The notes under the pieces were generated by a model. That model worked only from the letters and a program-made list of their open reading frames with translations. It had not been told where the DNA came from and did not search any database. The position numbers and the translations under genes were made by a program. Of a DNA stretch of 47,690 nt, positions 38,620 to 46,193 are shown piece by piece (the first letter of the stretch is position 1; every line of letters starts with the position of its first letter). The stretch covers positions 1 through 47,690 of IMG/VR virus record IMGVR_UViG_3300025695_000022; one strand, written 5' to 3'. This stretch comes from a virus.

Positions 38620-39231
38620 TTATCCTCTTATAATCTTACGCGAATCAGCGTAGACTTTCTGTTTAGTTGCACCGACGAATTGTGCCATTGGTAAAAATAA
38701 CGCAATGTCCCATTCAGCTGGCGAAATATAAATGAATCTAGATCTTAGTTGAGAATTCAAGTAATGTTTAATACATGGCTTAAACGCTCTGAACTTTGAT
38801 GCTCCACTTAATATTTCATATGATATTCTTATTCTTGTAGAATCATCATAACTATTATTTGTTGTGACTTTATATAATTGATCCATTAACTCTGCTCTCA
38901 ACATAGGAGGGAGATAATGCATATTAATACCAAGGAATCCACCTTTAGCCATATTTATTGGAAAGATGAGTGGATATCTATCCCAGTATGGTAATTTATC
39001 TTTATGCTTTGCGTCGTATTGAAACAAATACATATTACCTAATCTAACTTTATCAGTTGCTTCGCTTTTTAATTCGCGAATCATGTTTTTACCTGATGCG
39101 CCAGTTTTTGAACCACTTTTAGCAACACTCTTTGCTTGGTCTCTATACCATTGTCTAGCTGCATCCGTACGAGCTGGCATTTGACCTGCTCTTGCACCCT
39201 TTGCTAATATGTCACTAAATATTTGAGCCAT
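38620..39231 (-). CDS. Conserved-type virion assembly protein, 203 aa
   Basis: No T4 gene symbol is assigned. The N-terminal 60 residues are basic and disordered-looking; residues 65-120 hold a distinctive MYLFQYDAKHKDKLPYWDRYPL followed by FPINMAKGGFLGINMHYLPP, and the C-terminus is mixed alpha/beta. I recall similar proteins next to head-completion gene 4 in T4-like cyanophages. It overlaps gene 4 by 1 base and is one base from the gp54-like gene, so it is in the same assembly operon. It may be a baseplate or head-tail joining protein. Confidence 0.65.
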   Translation of the reverse strand: MAQIFSDILAKGARAGQMPARTDAARQWYRDQAKSVAKSGSKTGASGKNMIRELKSEATDKVRLGNMYLFQYDAKHKDKLPYWDRYPLIFPINMAKGGFLGINMHYLPPMLRAELMDQLYKVTTNNSYDDSTRIRISYEILSGASKFRAFKPCIKHYLNSQLRSRFIYISPAEWDIALFLPMAQFVGATKQKVYADSRKIIRG

Positions 39232-39695
39232 TACTTTTTAATTCCTAGTTCGTATTCTGTCATAATAATAAATTCCCAACCACGATCTGCACAATATCCT
39301 TGAGCTGCTTTCCATTTTGCTTCATTAATACCCCAAGTTTTTACCTCATTTAAATATCTTCTTGATATTCTACCACTTGGTGTATTATTCTTTTTCCTTG
39401 GATCCGGTGGTTTAGTCTGAGCATGTGGTTTAATTTCTATCATTGTTGTTTTTGGTTTACCTGTTTCAGGATCTATTTGTTTTACAACAACATCAGGAAA
39501 ATAACGATGTACTTTATTATCAATAGGACTACGATAAGGTACCACAAACTCTTCTGATGCCCACCATTCTACATGAGGATGTTGATCCACATAACGAAAA
39601 AACTTTAGCTCCCATAAAGAACGATAAATGATCTTTGTAGGATCACCCTTGTATTTCCCAGGATTCTTAGGTTTAAATCTCCCCTTATATGCCAA
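39231..39695 (-). CDS. 4: Head completion protein (gp4/gp50-like)
   Basis: 154 residues against 150 in T4 gp4. Matches include the opening MAYKGRFKPKNPGKYKGD, YRSLWELKFFRYVD and VEWWASEEFVVPYRS, HRYFPDVVV and IEIKPHAQ. The E...D...ExK series is the nuclease (TnsA-like) fold of this family. The T4 protein is needed to finish DNA-filled heads so that tails can attach. It heads the leftward tail block, divergent from gp48, with a variant late promoter upstream. Confidence 0.9.
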   Translation of the reverse strand: MAYKGRFKPKNPGKYKGDPTKIIYRSLWELKFFRYVDQHPHVEWWASEEFVVPYRSPIDNKVHRYFPDVVVKQIDPETGKPKTTMIEIKPHAQTKPPDPRKKNNTPSGRISRRYLNEVKTWGINEAKWKAAQGYCADRGWEFIIMTEYELGIKK

Positions 39696-39716
39696 GTTTC
39701 ATTACCTCATAGTCAG

Positions 39717-39724
39717 TATAAATA
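39717..39724 (+). promoter_or_regulatory. T4-type late promoter (TATAAATA) for the gp48-gp6 operon
   Basis: An exact late element 42 bases before the gp48 ATG. All genes to the window end follow on the same strand with gaps of at most 3 bases. Confidence 0.75.
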
Positions 39725-39739
39725 GATCATAGATGTTAC

Positions 39740-39747
39740 TATTTATT
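39740..39747 (-). promoter_or_regulatory. Possible variant late promoter (AATAAATA) for the gp4-gp29 operon
   Basis: On the minus strand this reads AATAAATA, one base from the late consensus, 44 bases before the gp4 ATG, the same spacing as the divergent partner. Confidence 0.45.
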
Positions 39748-39766
39748 CAAACTAATTGGAAATAAA

Positions 39767-40762
39767 ATGGCCAAGGCAAAAGTAAATCAATCAAGACCAG
39801 AATTGGTAAGAGCAAAGAAATCAAAAGGTATCAATACTAGATATAGATATCCTTCTGAAGTATTGCCTCATTCTATGGTATTAACTTTTAAAAAGTATGA
39901 TTATAAAGATATTCATAAAACTGCTAGTGAAGCCAAAAAGTTAGGCGAGAAAGGAGTATTGAATACTTCAACGACAGAACTGTCTGAGTCTACGACTATC
40001 GTATTGCCACTTCCTACTAACTTGGTTGATAATACTGCGTTAATGATAAATGGTTTTGCTAAAGATATGACAATGGACACGCTAGCAAATTTAGCAGATG
40101 GTGGACTTGGCAAAGCGGTTGATGGTTTAAAAGCCGCAGGTAAGGCAGGCGCAGTGAAGACAAAAGAAGCTATAGCTGCGTATAAATCAGGTGGGGCAGA
40201 TGCGGCTTTTGACTATGCTATGAAAAATTTAGAAGGAACTGGCGAACAAGCCAAGGCTATGGCTTCTTTTGCGCTAGCTATGTTTCAAGGTGGATCGCAA
40301 ACTCTATCAGCAAGAGCAGGTACAATTGTAAACCCTAAAGAAACATTAGCATTTGAAGGTGTTAATCTAAGACCGCATAGTTTCAAATGGGATTTAGTTC
40401 CTATGGATATAACAGAATCAGAACAAATAAAAAATATAGTAAATGTAATTAAACAAAAAGCATTACCACAGACTGCAGACATCGGAGAAGTTTTCTCTAA
40501 AGTATTATTATCGTATCCACATGTTGTTGATATTGATTTAGTTGGTGTTGATAATAATTATTTTATGGATTTTAAAACATGTATGATAACTAACGTCTCA
40601 GTTCAATATGGTACAGGCGAAGATGTTCCAATTTTAAAAGGTGGTAAACCTGCAGTTGTTTCTCTTACGTTAGAGCTTATGGAATTAGAATCACAAACCG
40701 CAGATGACTATGGAGCTGATCCAATATCTATTGCCGGTGGACAAACGGATGGAGTAGAATAA
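39767..40762 (+). CDS. 48: Baseplate tail-tube cap (gp48-like)
   Basis: 331 residues (T4 gp48 is 364). The C-terminal half follows the T4 pattern: FKWDLVPMDITESEQIKNIVNVIK (T4 FTWDLTPRSTEDLMAIINIY), then DFKTCMITNVSVQYG and a final strand VVSLTLELMELE. The middle is Ala/Gly-rich and helical. gp48 sits on the hub and, with gp54, initiates the tail tube. It starts the rightward baseplate operon behind an exact late promoter. The stop overlaps the gp53 start by one base. Confidence 0.82.
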   Translation: MAKAKVNQSRPELVRAKKSKGINTRYRYPSEVLPHSMVLTFKKYDYKDIHKTASEAKKLGEKGVLNTSTTELSESTTIVLPLPTNLVDNTALMINGFAKDMTMDTLANLADGGLGKAVDGLKAAGKAGAVKTKEAIAAYKSGGADAAFDYAMKNLEGTGEQAKAMASFALAMFQGGSQTLSARAGTIVNPKETLAFEGVNLRPHSFKWDLVPMDITESEQIKNIVNVIKQKALPQTADIGEVFSKVLLSYPHVVDIDLVGVDNNYFMDFKTCMITNVSVQYGTGEDVPILKGGKPAVVSLTLELMELESQTADDYGADPISIAGGQTDGVE

Positions 40763-41139
40763 TGTCTAAATACTTTGAACATTTTCCAGAAATTTCATAT
40801 AACGGTGTAAAAGTAAAAGATATTACTCGGAGAGCTACCTTCACAAAAAGTTTAGCGGCTAATCCATATCTTTATATGCCTTATACAGTAAAAGATGGCG
40901 AAAGAGCTGAAGATATCGCAAATTGGTATTATGGGTCGGTAGATTATGTATGGCTAGTTCACTACGCAAATAATATCGTGGATCCTTATTTACAATGGCC
41001 TTTAGATGAATATAGTTTTAATCAATATTTAGTTAAAAAATATTCTGATGTCTCAGGTAGAGTTGGTGAAGATGTTGTTGATTGGGCAAGAGACCAAGAC
41101 AACGATGAAAATGTAATCTATTATTATAAAGAGGTTTAA
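40762..41139 (+). CDS. 53: Baseplate wedge protein (gp53-like)
   Basis: A 125-residue protein corresponding to the central part of T4 gp53 (196 aa), with YTVKDGERAEDIANWYYGSVDYVWLVHYANNIVDPYLQWPL in essence, the LysM-like module of gp53 (T4: ELANAIYGNPQLYWVLLMCNDNYDPYYGW). gp53 joins wedges around the hub. It is a short version lacking the T4 C-terminal part. It overlaps gp48 by one base and is 3 bases from the next gene. Confidence 0.88.
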   Translation: MSKYFEHFPEISYNGVKVKDITRRATFTKSLAANPYLYMPYTVKDGERAEDIANWYYGSVDYVWLVHYANNIVDPYLQWPLDEYSFNQYLVKKYSDVSGRVGEDVVDWARDQDNDENVIYYYKEV

Positions 41140-41142
41140 GCA

Positions 41143-41400
41143 ATGACAGTAGATCAAGTCATTTTATCGCCTGAGTCATTTCGTACAATATATCTTCGTA
41201 AAGAGGATAGAGTTATTTTGCGTACAGAACAAGGTCGTAAAATTATTATTAAACGTATCATTCCTGATGAATGGAAGCCATATAGAATATACGATTACGA
41301 AAGAGACTTAAACGATAATAAGAAAGAAATATTTTTATTTGATAGTAAATTTTTATCGCAGATAGATCGTGAGTTTAAAGAAAGCGTGAGTGAGGACTAA
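41143..41400 (+). CDS. Hypothetical protein in the baseplate operon, 85 aa
   Basis: An 85-residue, strongly charged, beta-rich protein (FRTIYLRKEDRVILRTEQGRK, IIPDEWKPYRIYDYERD) of no recognised family. It lies 3 bases after gp53 and overlaps the next gene by one base, so it is part of the baseplate operon. Size and context suggest a small baseplate component or assembly factor. No enzyme motif is seen. Confidence 0.65.
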   Translation: MTVDQVILSPESFRTIYLRKEDRVILRTEQGRKIIIKRIIPDEWKPYRIYDYERDLNDNKKEIFLFDSKFLSQIDREFKESVSED

Positions 41401-42755
41401 TGTCAGATACTTTCAGCACATCCAATTACGAAATAACTGAAGCAAAGTTAGTTAATTATTCCGGATCTAAAGAATTAGATATCATCGGAATTATTACTGA
41501 TATTTCTTTTGAGCAATCTATAGACAAACCTGCTTGGACTGGTTCAATAGCAGTTATTGATAATTTAGGCGTGTTAGAAAGTTTTCCTTTAAGAGGTGAA
41601 GAACGATTAGATTTATCAATTACTTCATATGATACAAACACAACTGTAGATTTAAAAACGCAAGTCGTTAGAATAGGTAATGTTGTTACGAATCAAACAA
41701 ACGATGGTGTAGTATATACTATTTCTATTATATCAAGATTGAGTTATGAAGCAAATAAAACTATCGTAACAAAAAGTTTCAGAGATCAGAAAGCATCTAC
41801 GATTGCTAAAAAATTATTCAATGAATACTATGGTAAAACTACTCCTAATGGTTTATTAACAAATTCTAATAATGTAGAACGATTTTCTCTTACAGATAAA
41901 AAAGATAAAGGAATTAGTTTTTATGCTCATCCTACAAAAGGATTATTAAGAGCAGTCATACCTGGGTATTCTCCATGGAAATCTTTATCTTTTTTGACTA
42001 AGAAAGCGTATAGTCCAAATTCTAGTTCGAGTTCTTTTAGATTTTTTGAAACTTATGATTCTTTTTATTGGGTAACTGATGAATTTTTAATTAAACGTGC
42101 CATTAACAATAAAGAAGTTATTAATCTAACTTATGAACCTGATACTTCTCGCGATCCAAAAGATGTTGCAGATCAACTCAGAAGAATAGAAACATTATCT
42201 AATCCAAATAGAGTAGATACAAATTCCGATATGGTAAACGGTGGCTATAAAAATAAAATTATAGAAATAGATTTATTAAGAAGAAAGGTAACTGAGAACG
42301 TTCATGATTTCTTTGATGAAAGCATTATGGATATGGATGGTAAATATAAAAAAGTTTCAGCTGATGATGTTATTCACACAAAAGAATTTGCAGAAGATAC
42401 GTTTACAGATAATAATGCCATGACTCATTTATTATTTACAGATTATCAAACGAATCCAAATTTAGAAGGTGAAGAAGCTCAGCTGCGCGGCAACCAACAT
42501 TATGCTGAAATTATATCGGATAGAATATCATATAGACACCATTTAATGTCTACATCTATTGCTGCAACCATAAAAGGTAGATTTGATATACAAGCTGGAA
42601 GTTTAGTTAAAATAGAATTAGCAAATTTAAGTAGCGAGAACAGAAAACAAAACGAACAACTATATGGAAATTATATTGTTCATTCTGCGTCTCATAGTTT
42701 TAATCAAGGTACTTTAAATACGTCCTTAAAACTAATTAAGTATGACTGGAGTTAA
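41400..42755 (+). CDS. Baseplate hub protein (gp27-like)
   Basis: 451 residues, beta-rich, directly before the gp5-like spike gene. The segments VVRIGNVVTNQTNDGVVYTISIISRLSYEANK and KASTIAKKLFNEYYG, then EIISDRISYRHHLMSTSIAATIKGRFDIQAGSLVKIEL and HSFNQGTLNTSLKLI, fit the tube-like domains of gp27/gpD-type hub proteins, in which a late-barrel 'adhesion' segment binds gp5. T4 gp27 is 391 aa. The assignment rests on these patterns and on the gene order; direct similarity to T4 gp27 is not obvious. Confidence 0.6.
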   Translation: MSDTFSTSNYEITEAKLVNYSGSKELDIIGIITDISFEQSIDKPAWTGSIAVIDNLGVLESFPLRGEERLDLSITSYDTNTTVDLKTQVVRIGNVVTNQTNDGVVYTISIISRLSYEANKTIVTKSFRDQKASTIAKKLFNEYYGKTTPNGLLTNSNNVERFSLTDKKDKGISFYAHPTKGLLRAVIPGYSPWKSLSFLTKKAYSPNSSSSSFRFFETYDSFYWVTDEFLIKRAINNKEVINLTYEPDTSRDPKDVADQLRRIETLSNPNRVDTNSDMVNGGYKNKIIEIDLLRRKVTENVHDFFDESIMDMDGKYKKVSADDVIHTKEFAEDTFTDNNAMTHLLFTDYQTNPNLEGEEAQLRGNQHYAEIISDRISYRHHLMSTSIAATIKGRFDIQAGSLVKIELANLSSENRKQNEQLYGNYIVHSASHSFNQGTLNTSLKLIKYDWS

Positions 42756-42757
42756 AT

Positions 42758-44212
42758 GTGGAAAGTGGAATAGGTATTAGTAATCCGTTATTCTTTATTG
42801 GTGTTGTCGAAAATAACGATGATAAACACCGAGAAGGTAGAGTGCAAGTAAGAGCATTCAGTATTCATGGTACACAGGACGAAATAAAAACAAAAGATTT
42901 ACCTTGGGCTATTTGTGTTTCTGGTAATTACGACGCAAACAATACACCACCTCCACTTAATTCATTTGTATATGGGATGTTCTTAGATGGAAGAGATGCT
43001 CAGCATCCAATGGTGTTAGGTTTAATTCCTTCTAATTTTGCGTTAGATGAAAATGGCGAACCAACAATTAATCCAGCAAAATATGGTTGGGGTGTTATTC
43101 CAGAAAAAGATGGTGATATAGCAGCGAAAGGTTCAGGTCCTAAGGATGTTGGTAAACCACAGAATTCTCCATTAGCTCGTGGCGAAAATTTAGAAGAAAC
43201 ATATATTCTATCGCAGGAAATGACAAGAGTTGAAAATGCTAAAGTAGCAGGTACAGATGAAACTTGGTCAGAAGTAGGTTCTGCATACGCTGCAGAATAT
43301 CCATATAATAAAGTAATAGAAACAAGTAAACATTCTATAGAAATAGATGACACTCCTGGCGCTGAACGTATTATGATTAGACACAACGAAGGTTCTTTTA
43401 TTCAAATGGATTCTTCAGGTACTGTCAATTACAAAACAATGGGTGATCGCCATGATATTACTTTAAATAATGAACATGTTTATGTTAACGATCGTAGTGT
43501 TGTTCATATCAATGGTGATTCTCATGTATATGTCCATGGAAATAAAACAGAAGAAGTAAATGGCGATTATAGATTGTTATGTCACGGTAATGTAGAACTT
43601 GGATCGGGCGGTCAGTTGAGTATTAATGCAGCAGAACAATTCCAAGCAAGAGCTGCCGATGTTAAAATACAAGCAAACGTTGGTACCACTACATTAATGT
43701 CAGAAAAAGATTTAATGATAGACGCAAAAGAAAATATATTAATGACAACAGATTTTTATAATTGTACTGCTAATTATATTAAAACGTGGTCTTGGGTTGA
43801 TACAAACATTAGTTCATTATATGATATTAATTTATTCTCATCTAATATATTCCAAACTGCTTATGGTACATTGCCTAGTTTATCAGTTACTGGTTTAAAT
43901 ACTGGTTTCCATGTATTCTCAGGTACGACTGCTCATATTAGTTCAGCGGTTTCTACGAATATTAATTCCACCGGCGCAGTGAATGTATTAGCACCTTATG
44001 TAAGTATGGATTATGTTTTGAATTTAGGATCAGGTACGACAGTTCCTGCGCCTGCGAGTATTGCATTCCCTAATATTCCAAATCCATTTACACCAGAAAA
44101 ACCGAAGATGCCAGAACCACCATCTAAATCTACATCTTTTGCTGGGTTTAAAAAATCTGGTACAATATCTTCATCAGGTGTTACTACATCAGATGATAAA
44201 ATAGGAAAGTAA
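42758..44212 (+). CDS. 5: Baseplate central spike (gp5-like) without lysozyme domain
   Basis: Starts with GTG at 42758 (GGAG six bases upstream); the ATG at 42756 gives only five codons. Residues 1-~130 form an OB-fold entry (FFIGVVENNDDKHREGRVQVRAFSIHG, as in gp5/VgrG spikes). Residues ~190-350 are short beta repeats (VNDRSVVHINGDSHVYVHGNKTEEVNGDY, LMIDAKENILMTTD) typical of the gp5 C-terminal needle. The T4 lysozyme domain, which lies between these parts, is absent: only about 50 residues join them. The C-terminus is Pro/Ser-rich. The next gene carries a peptidase domain that may supply the cell-wall activity. Confidence 0.8.
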   Translation: MESGIGISNPLFFIGVVENNDDKHREGRVQVRAFSIHGTQDEIKTKDLPWAICVSGNYDANNTPPPLNSFVYGMFLDGRDAQHPMVLGLIPSNFALDENGEPTINPAKYGWGVIPEKDGDIAAKGSGPKDVGKPQNSPLARGENLEETYILSQEMTRVENAKVAGTDETWSEVGSAYAAEYPYNKVIETSKHSIEIDDTPGAERIMIRHNEGSFIQMDSSGTVNYKTMGDRHDITLNNEHVYVNDRSVVHINGDSHVYVHGNKTEEVNGDYRLLCHGNVELGSGGQLSINAAEQFQARAADVKIQANVGTTTLMSEKDLMIDAKENILMTTDFYNCTANYIKTWSWVDTNISSLYDINLFSSNIFQTAYGTLPSLSVTGLNTGFHVFSGTTAHISSAVSTNINSTGAVNVLAPYVSMDYVLNLGSGTTVPAPASIAFPNIPNPFTPEKPKMPEPPSKSTSFAGFKKSGTISSSGVTTSDDKIGK

Positions 44213-44215
44213 TAT

Positions 44216-45775
44216 ATGTCTAATTGCATTGATAGATCAGACCAAACAACATTAAATGCTCTTGCGAGTGTAGCAGGTCCTGGGACAAATTCAAATGGTG
44301 AATATACTTTAAATCAAATAGATGTATTCGCTCAAGACTTTTTAAATAACATTGAAAACGACGCAGAATCTAATCCAATTATAAATGCTAAAATAAAATA
44401 TGGTGATTCTGTTGATGAAGCCATCTCATATTTAAATGGAAATTTCTTTAATCAAGATTATGTACAAAACGATCTTCCTGATTATCCTAATTTAAATACA
44501 AGATTACAATCTGGTTCTGTCACTGCTATGGAATTTACAGATTTTATAGAACAATTTAATCATACTCCTAGTGGTGTTATTACAAAGGGTAATGAAGATT
44601 ACTTAAAGTTATTATATCAATTAGAAAGATATTATGCAGAAGATATTTTTGGCGGAGCTTTGGCTGGAATATGTGGATCTTTTCAAAATATTTTTGGAGC
44701 GATAGAAGATTTCTTTAATTTACTTGGACAAATAGAAGGATTGGTAAATGATGCATTTGCTTTTCTATCTAAGATTAGAGACTTTAAAAAGTTTATTTTT
44801 GAACAAGCAGAAAAGATTACAGTTGAAAAATTAATAAAAGCAATTAAAGAGTTTATTGGAGATGAAATAGAAAAAATCATTACTATATTCCAACAGATCT
44901 TTGAAAATTTTAAAATTCTAGATATTATTGATGATGTCACTACATATATTGATAAAGTAACAATAAAAAGAATTATGAAAACTAAAGATGATGGTTGTTT
45001 ATTCTTTTCTGATAAAAATAAACAAACTATTAGAGATAAGATAAACAATTTATTCGATTATGCGTTTGGTTTATTTGAAAATCCAACACTTGAAGTTATT
45101 TCTTTTTTAGGATTTAGAATTTGCGCGTTAATGACAAACATAAAAGGTTTAATGAATGATTTTAAATCGCCATTAGATCAGTTCGAATTTAAATATAAAA
45201 GAATCTCTAATAGATTAAAAACTATTTCTAATGTACGTACATCATCTGCTATACAAAAAGGTGCAATACGTTTTTCTCCGGAGTCTCGTGCGATTGCCAT
45301 AAATAGTATACAAGCAGCATGGGATGGCGAGAACGGTTCTTTATATACACCAACAGGTAAAGCACCAATTAATCCAAAACCACCTACGATTGAAGAATAC
45401 GAACAAATACCAGCATGTAGTGCAGTAAAGGCAGGTACAGCTCAAATAAGAGTAGAAGGTAGTTGGGTTTCTGAAGATGTATTTGGAATGGAAGGTTGGA
45501 CTGGTTTAGATTATGATTTAAGAGTTTATTTAAACCGTTTACAACAATCATTAGATGCACCGATTACAGTAACAGAAGGCTGGCGATCTCAACAATATAA
45601 TGCTAAAATTGGTGGTTCTCCAGAAAATGCTCACATCAGTGGTAAGTGTGTTGATATTAAACGTAGTTCTATTTCAGCTGAAGAGATAACATCAAAGGCG
45701 CTGTTAGCAGGATTTAAATATGTAGTTGTTTATGACGATTACATCCATTTAGATATAAGAAAGATGGTAGGATAA
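44216..45775 (+). CDS. Baseplate-associated protein with C-terminal M15-type peptidase domain
   Basis: 519 residues. Residues 1-~330 are helical and structural. The last ~100 residues match M15-family D-Ala-D-Ala peptidases: VTEGWRSQQYNAKIGGSPENAHISGKCVDIKR holds the metal ligands His and Asp of the HxxGxxxD motif, and YIHLDIRK the final His. This could cut peptide cross-links of murein when the tail penetrates. It follows the gp5-like spike by 3 bases and precedes gp25 by one. The N-terminal part has no recognised family. Domain call is good; function in the virion is inferred. Confidence 0.75.
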   Translation: MSNCIDRSDQTTLNALASVAGPGTNSNGEYTLNQIDVFAQDFLNNIENDAESNPIINAKIKYGDSVDEAISYLNGNFFNQDYVQNDLPDYPNLNTRLQSGSVTAMEFTDFIEQFNHTPSGVITKGNEDYLKLLYQLERYYAEDIFGGALAGICGSFQNIFGAIEDFFNLLGQIEGLVNDAFAFLSKIRDFKKFIFEQAEKITVEKLIKAIKEFIGDEIEKIITIFQQIFENFKILDIIDDVTTYIDKVTIKRIMKTKDDGCLFFSDKNKQTIRDKINNLFDYAFGLFENPTLEVISFLGFRICALMTNIKGLMNDFKSPLDQFEFKYKRISNRLKTISNVRTSSAIQKGAIRFSPESRAIAINSIQAAWDGENGSLYTPTGKAPINPKPPTIEEYEQIPACSAVKAGTAQIRVEGSWVSEDVFGMEGWTGLDYDLRVYLNRLQQSLDAPITVTEGWRSQQYNAKIGGSPENAHISGKCVDIKRSSISAEEITSKALLAGFKYVVVYDDYIHLDIRKMVG

Positions 45776-45776
45776 A

Positions 45777-46193
45777 ATGACAATAAATGTCTTTACACCA
45801 AGAACAAAGAAGCCGGAATTATTTTCAGATATGAAAAAAGATTTAGCTTTGAGCCCAGTGTCGGATGATATTACTGTATTAAAAAATGAAGACGCTGTAA
45901 AAGAATCTATTAAAAATTTAATGTTTATGGATCGTGGCGAAAAATTAATGAGACCGAATTTTGGTGGTGGGATCCGAGAACTTCTTTTTGAAAATTTAAC
46001 GCCTGATGTTATAACACAATTAGAAAATAGAATAACTGAAACGATAGAGTTATATGAACCTAGATGCGAACTCATTAATGTTAATGCGCAAGCAAGCTTA
46101 GATGAAAACTCAGTTAAAGTAACAATTAATTTTTATGTTTCCAATGTCGAGTTACCAACGCAACTTGATCTCATATTAGAAAGGATACGATAA
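45777..46193 (+). CDS. 25: Baseplate wedge protein (gp25-like)
   Basis: 138 residues (T4 gp25 132). It contains the conserved core of this family: NEDAVKESIKNLMFMDRGEKLMRPNFGGGIRELLFENL (the RGE...PxFGxGI pattern) and ENRITETIELYEPRCELINV. gp25 is the universal sheath-nucleating wedge protein, related in fold to phage-tail and type VI secretion gp25. It overlaps gp6 by one base, as in T4 where 25 and 6 are near neighbours in the wedge assembly. High confidence. Confidence 0.95.
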   Translation: MTINVFTPRTKKPELFSDMKKDLALSPVSDDITVLKNEDAVKESIKNLMFMDRGEKLMRPNFGGGIRELLFENLTPDVITQLENRITETIELYEPRCELINVNAQASLDENSVKVTINFYVSNVELPTQLDLILERIR

